NCBI GenBank assembly: GCA_947038135.1
Contig: CAMQVM010000002.1
Location: forward strand, 1 to 20,505
Direction of reading: 5' to 3'
DNA from: an uncultured Rikenellaceae bacterium
Lineage (GTDB): Bacteria > Bacteroidota > Bacteroidia > Bacteroidales > Rikenellaceae
DNA: 20,505 nucleotides
Translations under genes and position numbers: made by a program
In this document: positions 1 through 7,685 of the stretch, in pieces
How the letters are laid out: each line of letters starts with the position of its first letter
How positions within the stretch are numbered: the first letter of the stretch is position 1
Notes under the pieces: generated by a model
Seen by the model: only the letters and a program-made list of their open reading frames with translations
The model's database searches: none
Told to the model about the DNA's origin: nothing

Positions 1-6
1 GAGGTG

Positions 7-37
7 CAAAGGTACGCAAAATATATTACCATCCAAA
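7..37 (-). promoter_or_regulatory. Bacteroidetes-type promoter for a gene left of the window
   Basis: On the minus strand a -7 box TACCTTTG (complement of 7-14) is preceded by a -33 TTTG (complement of 34-37) with exactly 19 bp between them. This fits the known Bacteroides primary sigma consensus of TTTG and TAnnTTTG. It points leftward out of the window, so the transcription unit beyond the left edge is separate from the DUF5723 gene. Confidence 0.65.
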
Positions 38-368
38 TATATTTTCACTTTTTTTTTCACTATTCTACTAAGTTACTGATTGTCAAGTTTTAAAAAAATA
101 AAAAAAATCACCTTTACAAAACACAACTAGTAAATTTACCGATATATAAGAAGTAGCAAGACCTGGTTTTGCGAGTTAGCTAACAACGAAAGGATAATTA
201 TAAGCGATATTAGTACGTAAATTGTGTTTTACAAACCCAAATGGATACAGTTGCAAAATTGCGAACTGATGCATTATTTTCAATATTAAGAATATGACAT
301 ATATTAAAGCATACTCATTTAATCCTAGCCATCAATTATTTGCGGTAGATCAATTCTATCAGGCAATA
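38..368. other. Intergenic region, no gene seen
   Basis: This AT-rich spacer lies between the end of the DUF5723 gene and the leftward promoter at 7-37. It holds a T-run near 50-58, an A-rich tract near 92-108, a 10-bp palindrome GTTAGCTAAC at 175-184, and one copy (165-180) of a short motif GGTTTTGCGA that recurs near 4026, 4355 and 4556. The 9-mer AAAACACAA (117-125) and its complement (222-230) could pair over a long distance. I see no coding region or structured RNA that I can name. Confidence 0.5.
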
Positions 369-1703
369 CTAATTATATATAGTATTATGATGCCTATAGT
401 TATAATAGTTGCTTTTCTGTCGTCCAAGTAAAATGTTCATTCCCATTCTAAAATTCAACCCAGAAGCATAATCTAACGAATAATAACCTAATACATTCAC
501 CTCATTCATTACAAAAAACTGGAGCCTACTACTCGAGGTTACCAATCCAAACCCCAAAGAAATAGGCGCAAACCTACGATGTGTAACAGATGATATTAGC
601 CTAAATTTTCTGCTTGCAGACGAATAAGTATATCCACCAGTAATACTATAATCATCTACCATAGATGGGTTAAAGTAATATAAATAATTGGCAGTAAGTG
701 AGTGACGACCTTTAGTATCTAACGCATAGCTACCACCTAAGTGGATAGTCATAGGAATAGATTCTCTAAAGCTACTAGATATTGTATCGAGCTCAATTGC
801 CTCAAGCAGGTCATCTACTATTTTTTCAGAAACTAAGAAAAAGGAGTCATCTAGCACCTCTTGCAGATTACCAAGCCCCTCAAAGTCGTATACATTATAT
901 GGGTTTGCACTTTTAAGCATCGCTCCATTGTTCCAGTTTATGTGACCTACATCCAAAATTGATGCTCCTGCAGTCCACCTTTTATCATACGAAATAAAGT
1001 GCACACCTAAGTCTACTGCAATACCATTATTTGACAACATATCAAACGCCTCTTCCGCTATGCTATATCCTCCCAGAGACATATTAACGTCTCCTTGAAT
1101 AGTGTATGCATTGATAGATTTAGCAATATGTAAGCTAGTTTGATTAGTTCGTGCGCTAGCTAACCCAGATAAATATTTCAATTTAACACCTACCGACCAT
1201 CTTTTATCAATAGAATGAGTATAACCAAATGATGCCTCTGCATAAGATGATGCAGCACTATGCAGATCAACGTTAAAAGGCTCAGTTCTATCTAGTGGAT
1301 TATTTTGTATAAAGTCAAATATCTCAACAGGATATATTAGGTTACCTTTACTTCTGATCCCAGCAGATACTGTGATGAAATTTTTGCTTCCCAGACGGAA
1401 TCCCAAATTTATCAAGTCTGCATCTACACCAAATTGAAGGCTGGCATCTCTAGGCATTTTATTAAACATTAACATATTACCCTCAATTATTTCTTGAGTG
1501 CTAAATGAGTTAGAAATTTTGATGTTAATATTACCAAGTATTGGAATTGGGAGAGCTAAAAAGGGAGAGCTCGGCATATAACCAGGGTTAAGCATATTCA
1601 TCTGGGGAGTATCACCCATGGTAAGCTGCGAGCTATAATCTTGAGCAAAGGCATTAGTTAAGTTAAAAGAGATAAATGCTAGAAATATATACAAATGTTT
1701 CAT
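369..1703 (-). CDS. DUF5723-family outer-membrane beta-barrel protein
   Basis: The 444-residue protein is predicted to be exported and inserted in the outer membrane. It begins with a signal peptide (hydrophobic MKHLYIFLAFISF, Ala-Phe-Ala before Gln21). The mature start carries an NPGYMPSSP motif of the kind found at the head of DUF5723 and PorP/PorV-like barrels in Bacteroidota, followed by alternating polar/hydrophobic strands and aromatic-rich segments. An upstream in-frame TTG at 1730 would add nine residues before the signal peptide, so the ATG at 1703 is preferred. It starts 29 bp after the stop of the lipoprotein gene and is probably co-transcribed with it. The family's function is unknown. 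Placement in DUF5723 is from recalled family features, not a search. Confidence 0.75.
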   Translation of the reverse strand: MKHLYIFLAFISFNLTNAFAQDYSSQLTMGDTPQMNMLNPGYMPSSPFLALPIPILGNINIKISNSFSTQEIIEGNMLMFNKMPRDASLQFGVDADLINLGFRLGSKNFITVSAGIRSKGNLIYPVEIFDFIQNNPLDRTEPFNVDLHSAASSYAEASFGYTHSIDKRWSVGVKLKYLSGLASARTNQTSLHIAKSINAYTIQGDVNMSLGGYSIAEEAFDMLSNNGIAVDLGVHFISYDKRWTAGASILDVGHINWNNGAMLKSANPYNVYDFEGLGNLQEVLDDSFFLVSEKIVDDLLEAIELDTISSSFRESIPMTIHLGGSYALDTKGRHSLTANYLYYFNPSMVDDYSITGGYTYSSASRKFRLISSVTHRRFAPISLGFGLVTSSSRLQFFVMNEVNVLGYYSLDYASGLNFRMGMNILLGRQKSNYYNYRHHNTIYN

Positions 1704-1732
1704 ATTAGTGCAGATAGGTTTACAGTACAATA

Positions 1733-3391
1733 TTATTTAGATTCCGAACTAAAGGTATTTGCATAATCATTCTCAAAGTCGGTACTTAGTTCGGCTTTTA
1801 CTCCTACAGACATTGAGAACTTTAGTTTAGACCCTCTATACAAGGCGATATACCTATTATCAGCAGCGTCTTTAGAAATAGCCTTAATTCTAAAGATTAA
1901 CTTACTAGCACTAAACAAAAGAACAGCATCAGCGGCATCAAGTGTAATGATTTTAAAGTTGTTTTCATCAATTATACTTGGTTTCATAAGACCCGACTTG
2001 GGATTTACATTATTAAGAGACGACGCAATGCGAATTAAATCTTTTTGTAATAGCTCAACCTTACCAAACTCATTTTCAGCATATAGGTCTAAGCTAATAT
2101 CCATAGGGAAATAGTTTTCAGCCATTACAACCAATGAGACCTCTTTTACAATCTCCTCTTGTTGAATATTTAACTCGAAATTAAGAGAATGATCATACTG
2201 AAAATTTTTAATATACCCTTCAATTGGTATCTTAAAAACCACGGCTCCTGTCAATTCAGTTTTAGAAAGATTTATAGTGTTCTTTTTAGAAACTACTACC
2301 TTGTCTGTATATAGCTCTTCTTGGGTCGGATTTACAATAGGTGTGAAAGACATCTCTACCTCAAACTCATCTCGTGATATATAATTTGAGAGGAGGTCAT
2401 TATAGAAAGACTCATTTCCGATATTAAAATTTGACTCTAGGGAATTAGCAATAAGAAAGCGGTCTAAGCCATAAGCATTTCTATGAATATCGACCTCAAC
2501 ACCATTTATTTTGAAGTAATTAAGCACAAGAAGCACAGGCATATCTATACTAGTCTTTATATTAGTAATAAAAGATGGATTTGAGAGGTAAAAATCTTCT
2601 ACCGTAGCAAGAAAATTGAATGTTTCTGTCGCAATTATTATTTTATGAGCAGTTGTAGGCAAGACATGCCTACCAAAAAAACCCTCTGCGTTACTTAATG
2701 CCGCAGTAATTATTTTGAATTGCAGACTCAAAGGAATAGTATTATCCACAGGTAAAGCAGAAACATCAACAGATATATTTCCACTGACAATAATCGTAAT
2801 ATCTCCAGTTTCATTTAATGTAATAGTATGGTGATAACGAGTTTTATCATCTCCAATTTTGATTTTTAATAACGTATCATCATGCTTAACAATTTCGGGA
2901 ATGGTAATTGTCACATCGCTAAGATCAATATGCGGCGATGTTCCTGTTGAAGACAACAAAAATTTGGCTATTGCAAGCTCTATATTTGATATAGTAGTTC
3001 CATCAGCAAAAGCTATTCGCACAACGATAGGATCCATATCTATCGGAATTGTAACAATATTACTACCTGTTGCACTACTACTATTTTTCATAGGTGCTGC
3101 AAATGGCACATCAATATTGAAACTTATGTCTTGATCAGGAAAGACCAATAGGTTGTTAATATCTGAGGCCGATAAAATATCTATATCAAACTCTTGCGTT
3201 GTAGTAATTATATCGTCATCTGTAAGATTCTCTTCGGGTATTTGATTCAGGAATAATTCATCTCCTAACTCCATGCTACCAACAGGAATAGAGGAGTTTA
3301 CAGGAATTATAAAATCTTTATATTTATCAAAATTGCCTAGTGAACACCCCTGTAAAACTAAGCCTATTATAATCGCAAAATATTTATTCAT
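1733..3391 (-). CDS. Large lipoprotein of unknown function, partner of the DUF5723 barrel
   Basis: The 552-residue product begins MNKYFAIIIGLVLQGC, a lipoprotein signal peptide with the lipobox Cys at residue 16. The mature protein should therefore be lipidated and envelope-anchored. After the Cys it is rich in beta-forming, Thr/Ile/Asp-rich stretches with no enzyme motif, suggesting tandem beta-sandwich folds. A TTG codon directly before the ATG is in frame, but the ATG at 3391 is the natural start. It is the first gene of a two-gene unit with the DUF5723 protein and has a TACCTTTG box about 70 bp upstream. I do not recognise the family. Structural or adhesion-like roles are possible, but nothing in the sequence decides this. 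Confidence 0.7.
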   Translation of the reverse strand: MNKYFAIIIGLVLQGCSLGNFDKYKDFIIPVNSSIPVGSMELGDELFLNQIPEENLTDDDIITTTQEFDIDILSASDINNLLVFPDQDISFNIDVPFAAPMKNSSSATGSNIVTIPIDMDPIVVRIAFADGTTISNIELAIAKFLLSSTGTSPHIDLSDVTITIPEIVKHDDTLLKIKIGDDKTRYHHTITLNETGDITIIVSGNISVDVSALPVDNTIPLSLQFKIITAALSNAEGFFGRHVLPTTAHKIIIATETFNFLATVEDFYLSNPSFITNIKTSIDMPVLLVLNYFKINGVEVDIHRNAYGLDRFLIANSLESNFNIGNESFYNDLLSNYISRDEFEVEMSFTPIVNPTQEELYTDKVVVSKKNTINLSKTELTGAVVFKIPIEGYIKNFQYDHSLNFELNIQQEEIVKEVSLVVMAENYFPMDISLDLYAENEFGKVELLQKDLIRIASSLNNVNPKSGLMKPSIIDENNFKIITLDAADAVLLFSASKLIFRIKAISKDAADNRYIALYRGSKLKFSMSVGVKAELSTDFENDYANTFSSESK

Positions 3392-3463
3392 CAAAAAAAG
3401 TTAAAATTATTAAAGTCAATAAAGATAGTGCTACTTTCACACTAATCTCAGACTCTATATACA

Positions 3464-3471
3464 CAAAGGTA
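3464..3471 (-). promoter_or_regulatory. Putative -7 box for the lipoprotein-DUF5723 unit
   Basis: The minus strand reads TACCTTTG, a perfect TAnnTTTG -7 element, 72 bp upstream of the lipoprotein ATG and just beyond the stop of the GNAT gene. A matching TTG at the usual -33 spacing is not evident, so only the -7 half is supported. Confidence 0.45.
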
Positions 3472-3491
3472 GTAAAAATATCAACAAACTA

Positions 3492-3992
3492 CTAAAGACA
3501 TACCTTTTCCATTATAAAATCGTCCATGTAGTAGTCATTACCAACATGCAAATACCGTTCCGAAACCACTTCAAAACCTATTTTATTGTAAAAACACACA
3601 GCTTCATTTTCTTTATTTACAAATAATTTAACTCTGAATTGATTATTAGTTGTTTTTCGTATATAACCAATAGCTGTATCAATCATAAACCTGCCGCAAC
3701 CCTTGCCCTGCATAGATGGCAGCACATAAATCTTTTGAAAGATGAAACTACTCTGCGAGATAACCTCAATAGAGAGATAACCAACATCCTCACTGCCATA
3801 CGAGAAGATAAAAAACATATCCTTTCTTCTCTCCATCTGATCTTCAAGAGAGTGTAGTGAATACATCATCTCAAACATATAATCTAACTGTCCACGGGAT
3901 AGTATATCTCCATAAGTAGGCTCCCATATTTTAGAGGCTAAATCTATAATAATAGATAGCTCCTCTCTTTTTGCAACTCTAAATCTAAACAT
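3492..3992 (-). CDS. GNAT-family N-acetyltransferase
   Basis: The 166-residue single-domain protein is predicted to be a cytoplasmic acetyl-CoA-dependent acyltransferase. Acetyl-CoA binding motif A is visible as LPSMQGKGCGRFMID (Q-x-x-G-x-G type) near residues 91-105. It is followed by motif B NKENEAVCFYNKIGFEVV in the C-terminal third. Length is typical for the family. The ATG at 3992 is chosen over an upstream TTG at 3998. Substrate is unknown. It stands between the lipoprotein unit and a decayed region, and a 39-bp near-perfect palindrome lies only 14 bp upstream of the start codon, where it could affect expression. Confidence 0.85.
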   Translation of the reverse strand: MFRFRVAKREELSIIIDLASKIWEPTYGDILSRGQLDYMFEMMYSLHSLEDQMERRKDMFFIFSYGSEDVGYLSIEVISQSSFIFQKIYVLPSMQGKGCGRFMIDTAIGYIRKTTNNQFRVKLFVNKENEAVCFYNKIGFEVVSERYLHVGNDYYMDDFIMEKVCL

Positions 3993-4005
3993 AACCAAAA
4001 TTATT

Positions 4006-4044
4006 TAGGTTGATTCACAAAACATGGTTTTGTGAATCAACCTA
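4006..4044. repeat. 39-bp palindrome (18-bp arms, 3-nt loop)
   Basis: An 18-bp arm at 4006-4023 (TAGGTTGATTCACAAAAC) is the exact reverse complement of 4027-4044, separated by ATG. It lies between the GNAT start codon and the end of the dehydrogenase remnant and slightly overlaps the latter. Each arm contains the motif GGTTTTGTGAATCA also seen at the right ends of the two repeats at 4194-4571, so this looks like two motif copies facing each other. There is no T-run after either arm, which argues against a simple intrinsic terminator. Confidence 0.85.
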
Positions 4045-4198
4045 CTTGCACTTCATTAAATAGACCAAACCCTCTGTCTAGTAGAATAACTGCACCATTC
4101 ATAAATTAAGAAGTACAGCTTGCTAAAAAAGACACAACTCCATTAAACTCCTCAGGGTCACCAAGACGGTTTAATAACGTAGATCTCAATAGGCTAAG
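4037..4198 (-). pseudogene. 3' remnant of a short-chain dehydrogenase/reductase gene
   Basis: Reading the minus strand in one frame gives the typical C-terminal end of SDR sugar-acid dehydrogenases. It reads STLLNRLGDPEEFNGVV, then SFLASCTS, a TAA stop at about 4114, then FMNGAVILLDRGFGLFNE, closing at TGA 4037-4039. The LGxPEE, FLAS and NGAVIxxDxGF landmarks are those of gluconate 5-dehydrogenase and mannonate-oxidoreductase-like SDRs. The stop falls where an SS pair usually stands, and the usual DGG is DRG. The Rossmann N-terminus (TGxxxGIG) and the YxxxK active site are absent. Homology stops next to the repeat beginning near 4194, so the 5' part was deleted or displaced. The family call rests on recognised motifs. 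Confidence 0.75.
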
Positions 4199-4370
4199 GC
4201 GAGTAGGTGCTTTTTGCGAGCTCTTTAGAGCGCCGCTTTTTTTAAAAAAGCGTAAATAAAAATTGTATTACCCCAAAAAACAGCTATAAGTTCTGTTTTC
4301 GGGGTAATTTATTAATAAAAATCATACCTAAATAGTTGAAATAAGTATATTTAACGTTTTGTGAATTAGC
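4194..4370. repeat. Hairpin-rich repeat, copy A
   Basis: This is one of two direct copies, about 90% identical by eye. It contains in order GCTCT-TT-AGAGC (a short palindrome), a CGC-T7-A6-GCG hairpin, a 15-bp stem at 4267-4308 (ATTACCCC and AAAACAG pairing with CTGTTTT and GGGGTAAT), and a right end CGTTTTGTGAATTAGC. The left part that in copy B forms GCGCC-TAA-GGCGC is altered here (AGGCTAAGGCGAG), consistent with a damaged left boundary against the SDR remnant. No reading frame is conserved, so it is probably a non-coding, MITE- or REP-like element. Confidence 0.8.
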
Positions 4371-4571
4371 CAGCTCCCGAAGGGAGCCACCAAGCGCCTA
4401 AGGCGCGTAGGTGCTTTTTGCGAGCTCTTTAGAGCGCCGCTTTTTTAAAAAGCGTAAATAAAAATTGTATTACCCCAAAAAACAGCTATATGTTCTATTT
4501 CGGGGTAATTTATTAAAAAAAGCATACCTAAATAGTTGAAAATAAGTATATTTAAGGTTTTGCGAATCACC
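4371..4571. repeat. Hairpin-rich repeat, copy B, with an extra left hairpin block
   Basis: The second direct copy (core 4398-4571) is preceded by a GCTCCC-GAA-GGGAGC hairpin (about 4374-4388) and an intact GCGCC-TAA-GGCGC hairpin, both absent or altered in copy A. The T/A hairpin is CGC-T6-A5-GCG, one base shorter on each side than in copy A, so pairing is kept. The outer stem ATTACCCC (4469-4476)/GGGGTAAT (4502-4509) is kept. Read on the minus strand the latter stem is followed by ACAATTTTTATTT, so it may also stop transcription from the SGNH hydrolase gene. Confidence 0.8.
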
Positions 4572-4645
4572 CTCAATATATAGATGTATGTTGAGTAGGC
4601 GATACATCAGCATTTATCACAAAAGCCTCATTGAAAAACAACCAC

Positions 4646-5836
4646 TTACAAATCGTCATTGATAAGGAAGCTAACAACCCTGCACTTATTTCCTGTACTT
4701 CTACTATTTTTAGGTTGCATTATTCTAATGCTTAGATAGTTGACACCTTTAGACATCGCAGAATCCAATATAAGGTACCTCGGAAGATGAATATCACTAC
4801 TCCATTTAGAGTATAGATCAATTATTTTAGGAACCCCTCCATTAATAAAACACTCTACCATGCCTGCATCAGGACCAGATGCGAGTGCTAACCCTATCGC
4901 TGTACCCTTAAATTTATACATAAACACATCTCCAGGCTTCTCACCTACGAGCATCGCTACATTATTAAAACCGTCACGTTTAGTCGCTCCATCATCGGGC
5001 AACACATAGTTTGGGTGATAAGTAAACATTGGAGCCATCTCTGCCTCTTTAGTATCATCTAACCGTCCCTCGCTAAATGAGTATTTGTCTAAAGGTTTAG
5101 GCATCTTAAACTTCTTTGCTTCTTCATCTGGTTTAGTAGCTACCAAAGCCTCTAGTGCCTTCTTAATTGAAGCAGCATATAACTCCTGCCCAAATGGTGA
5201 AGGGTGTAAATCTTTGATATCTTCACTCCATGTAAACTCACTATTTTCGATTCTATCATACACCTCTTTAGCGATATTGATAGATGACAGCTTATAATAA
5301 TCGACTACCGCCTGCTCTATTTCAACCTCACGAGGACTCTTGCCACATTTATAATCCTCTAGTTTCATAGGATCTGCCAAGTAGAGAAATATGATATCCA
5401 TATTTGGATTTTTATCTAATGCCTTGCGCACTATGCCCTCAACAGCTCTTTTTTGAAGAGCCTCATTAACACTGTTAACCCTATCATTTACGGCAACATC
5501 TACAAATAGCACATCAGGAACACCCTTAGCATATATATCTTTTTCGGCTCTAAAAGCAGCACCTACACTACCCACCGACGGCATACCAGCATTTATAAAA
5601 CTAAACTCAGTACTAGGATAACTCTCAGTAAGATACTGCATAGTAAGTACTCTCCACCCATCATTGAAGGTGATAGAGCCACCCAAAAAGGCAACAGTAG
5701 CTTTACCAGTAGTAAAAACAGCGCTGCTTTTTAGAGTATTTCCGTTAAGTGCATGATAATCTTTAGAGTCTAGCTTTTGAGCATAACATACCGATACTGT
5801 TAACACAGATAAGAGTACAGTTAATATTTTTTTCAT
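4646..5836 (-). CDS. Secreted SGNH/GDSL-type hydrolase (esterase-like)
   Basis: The 396-residue protein is predicted to be an exported ester hydrolase, probably acting on carbohydrate-linked acyl groups. The signal peptide is MKKILTVLLSVLTVSVCYAQ. The SGNH blocks are all present: block I LGGSIT with nucleophile Ser54, block II with Gly84 in INAGMPSVGS, block III VAVND with Asn117, and block V KDLHPSPFG with Asp209 and His211. Residues from about 255 onward form a second, beta-rich C-terminal domain often paired with this catalytic domain in Bacteroidota. It starts 16 bp after the DUF3109 stop and is likely co-transcribed with it. The substrate is not evident. Confidence 0.85.
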   Translation of the reverse strand: MKKILTVLLSVLTVSVCYAQKLDSKDYHALNGNTLKSSAVFTTGKATVAFLGGSITFNDGWRVLTMQYLTESYPSTEFSFINAGMPSVGSVGAAFRAEKDIYAKGVPDVLFVDVAVNDRVNSVNEALQKRAVEGIVRKALDKNPNMDIIFLYLADPMKLEDYKCGKSPREVEIEQAVVDYYKLSSINIAKEVYDRIENSEFTWSEDIKDLHPSPFGQELYAASIKKALEALVATKPDEEAKKFKMPKPLDKYSFSEGRLDDTKEAEMAPMFTYHPNYVLPDDGATKRDGFNNVAMLVGEKPGDVFMYKFKGTAIGLALASGPDAGMVECFINGGVPKIIDLYSKWSSDIHLPRYLILDSAMSKGVNYLSIRIMQPKNSRSTGNKCRVVSFLINDDL

Positions 5837-5852
5837 ACTTATTTTTTATTTG

Positions 5853-6440
5853 TTACTCCTCTACAACCTCACCATTTTCGATAATTTCATCTACTTCGGT
5901 AAGATATCTATAAAATGTTTCACCAAAAACTCTCACTAGAGGCTCTTTAAGGGCTTGATAAACTTTAGTTTTGCTTTTTGTTCCGCATTTTACTGCATCA
6001 CTACATATACTCCATCGATGATAGTTAAGCCCCACCATACCATCGGCTAGCTTAACCACTCTTATAGGATATAGATGGCACGATATCGGTTTATTGAAGC
6101 TTATCTTATTATCTCTATACGCCTTTTCAATAGCACACAGAGTAAAACCATTATCATTGATACTAAATGCACATTCGGCACCCCCTATAAGTGTAGTAGT
6201 GTAATCTCCATCACTATCAACTTCAAAAGTGCCTGACCTCTCTACTGCCTCGATACCTTCGGGGCTCATATACTCTTTAATCTGCTCAAGCGACTCTTCA
6301 AGTGCTTCTATCTCTTCTATCTCTAGCGGTGCTCCGCTATCTCCCTCTACACAGCAAATTCCCTTGCATTTAGCATAATCACAATTGAAAAACTCTTCAA
6401 ATAGATCTTCGCTCACAACTTTATCTTCTATCTCTACCAT
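5853..6440 (-). CDS. DUF3109 family cysteine-rich protein (YkgJ-like)
   Basis: The 195-residue cytoplasmic protein has a cluster CDYAKCKGICC (Cys20, 25, 29, 30) followed by VEGDSGAPL. Further conserved cysteines lie in GGAECAF, FTLCAIEKAY, ISCHLYPIR and WSICSDAVKCG. This matches DUF3109, related to the YkgJ zinc/iron-chelating group. The cysteines suggest a bound metal or iron-sulfur cluster, and the biochemical role is unknown. The ATG at 6440 gives the usual N-terminus (VEIEDKVVSEDLFEE). A terminator separates it from galK, so it belongs with the SGNH hydrolase downstream rather than the galactose genes. Confidence 0.85.
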   Translation of the reverse strand: MVEIEDKVVSEDLFEEFFNCDYAKCKGICCVEGDSGAPLEIEEIEALEESLEQIKEYMSPEGIEAVERSGTFEVDSDGDYTTTLIGGAECAFSINDNGFTLCAIEKAYRDNKISFNKPISCHLYPIRVVKLADGMVGLNYHRWSICSDAVKCGTKSKTKVYQALKEPLVRVFGETFYRYLTEVDEIIENGEVVEE

Positions 6441-6459
6441 TTTGTATAATATATATATA

Positions 6460-6497
6460 ATAAAAAGTAGGAGGATAAATTACACTACCCTCCTACT
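6460..6497 (-). terminator. Intrinsic terminator after galK
   Basis: On the minus strand a perfect 9-bp stem AGTAGGAGG/CCTCCTACT (6489-6497 with 6466-6474) with a 14-nt loop is followed at once by TTTTTA. It starts 16 bp after the galK stop codon and lies before the DUF3109 start. Confidence 0.85.
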
Positions 6498-6512
6498 CTA
6501 ACTTATGTTAAT

Positions 6513-7667
6513 TTAGCAAATTTTACGAGCGCCATCGCTAATCACGACAGGTATAATCTCACAATCAATGCTATATTTGTTTTTATACTCTTCTTGAACC
6601 ACTTTTATAAAGTTGTCGTATTTATCAGCTGCAACAATATTGATTGTACAACCACCAAATCCGCCACCCATAACACGTGACCCAGTAACACCACATTTTT
6701 TAGCTACTTCATTAACAAAGTCAAGCTCTTCACAACTTACATCATAAAGCACGCTCATACCGATATGAGTACCATACATCTTAGCACCAACAGTTTCATA
6801 ATCGTTCTTCTCAAGTGCCTCACAAGCATCAAGCAGACGTTTAACCTCACCAATAGCATATTCAGCACGTATATAATCTTCTTGAGTTATGCAACCAATA
6901 ACCTCTTCAAGCCACTCCATCTTAGCATCACGTAAAAACTCAACCTCAGGGTGCTTCACTTGAATAGCTTTAACAGCTCTTTCGCAAGACTCTCTACGCT
7001 TATTGTAAGGTGAGTCTACAAGCTCATGCTTAACACAAGTATTTACAAGCACCACTTTATAACCGTGCTTCTCTGGATCAAAAGGCACATATACAAACTC
7101 GCCAGTTTTACAATCAAGGCGCATAAGATGCCCCGCCTTACCATGGCAAGAAGCAAACTGATCCATAATACCACACTTCACACCTACATAGTTATGCTCG
7201 GTTGCCTGACCTACTTTCGCAAGCTCCATAAGACCAAACCCTAAAGATAGCATATCATTAAGAGCAAAAGCATAAGTACTCTCTAATGCTGCTGAAGAGC
7301 TCATACCAGCACCTAAAGGCACGTCACCTGCAAATGTAGTATCAAATCCTTTGATATTAGCGCCTTTTTTAACAAGCTCTCTACAAACACCAAATATATA
7401 TTTAGCCCACCCCTCTTTAGGAGCATCTTCTTCGTTTAGCCCAAACTCCGACGACTCATTAAGGTCGATAGAGAAAGCTCTAACTTTATCTGTACCATTA
7501 AACTTTATTTCAGCAGTGATACACTTATCAACAGCACCAGGAAGAACAAACCCACCGTTATAGTCTGTATGCTCACCAATAATATTAATACGTCCTGGAG
7601 AGGTGTATACTGAACCTGCTTCGCCGTAAAGCTCTGTAAATTTTGCTCTTATGTTATCGCAATTCAT
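6513..7667 (-). CDS. galK: Galactokinase
   Basis: This GHMP kinase phosphorylates galactose with ATP to give galactose-1-phosphate. The 384-residue reading from ATG 7667 has the galactokinase signature SPGRINIIGEHTDYNGG (about 23-39, with Arg26). It also has the ATP-binding PLGAGMSSSAALES (117-130), the catalytic Asp169 in CGIMDQFAS, and the C-terminal GHMP motif VMGGGFGGC. Another in-frame ATG at 7700 would add 11 residues, but it lies in the loop of an inverted repeat and the family normally starts near MNCDNIRAKF, so the shorter form is chosen. It is the last gene of the galactose cluster, 114 bp downstream of the transporter, and is closed by an intrinsic terminator. Confidence 0.95.
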   Translation of the reverse strand: MNCDNIRAKFTELYGEAGSVYTSPGRINIIGEHTDYNGGFVLPGAVDKCITAEIKFNGTDKVRAFSIDLNESSEFGLNEEDAPKEGWAKYIFGVCRELVKKGANIKGFDTTFAGDVPLGAGMSSSAALESTYAFALNDMLSLGFGLMELAKVGQATEHNYVGVKCGIMDQFASCHGKAGHLMRLDCKTGEFVYVPFDPEKHGYKVVLVNTCVKHELVDSPYNKRRESCERAVKAIQVKHPEVEFLRDAKMEWLEEVIGCITQEDYIRAEYAIGEVKRLLDACEALEKNDYETVGAKMYGTHIGMSVLYDVSCEELDFVNEVAKKCGVTGSRVMGGGFGGCTINIVAADKYDNFIKVVQEEYKNKYSIDCEIIPVVISDGARKIC

Positions 7668-7685
7668 AATTTTATATTTTAAATA

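Larger units (their letters stand above)
4045..4645. other. Decayed region with SDR remnant and two repeats; no intact gene
   Basis: The stretch between the GNAT and SGNH hydrolase genes holds the SDR remnant, two copies of a hairpin-rich repeat, and about 75 bp (4572-4645) of spacer after the SGNH stop codon. In that spacer the minus strand has a short open frame after the SGNH stop, with no recognisable protein similarity. I see no transposase or target-site duplication. Confidence 0.6.

Noticed and set aside
241..297. 18-codon open frame on the plus strand
   Set aside because: It has no promoter, no ribosome-binding signal and no recognised sequence, so it is probably chance.
1704..1730. 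Upstream TTG start for the DUF5723 gene
   Set aside because: It adds nine residues before a clear signal peptide. The ATG at 1703 gives the proper N-terminus.
4194..4571. Possible CRISPR array or retron
   Set aside because: Only two long copies exist, with no short regular repeats and spacers, and there is no reverse transcriptase or cas gene nearby.
4572..4645. Short minus-strand frame after the SGNH hydrolase stop (reads KWLFFNEAFVINADV)
   Set aside because: About 25 codons with no start or recognised family. It could be decayed coding sequence but is not supportable.
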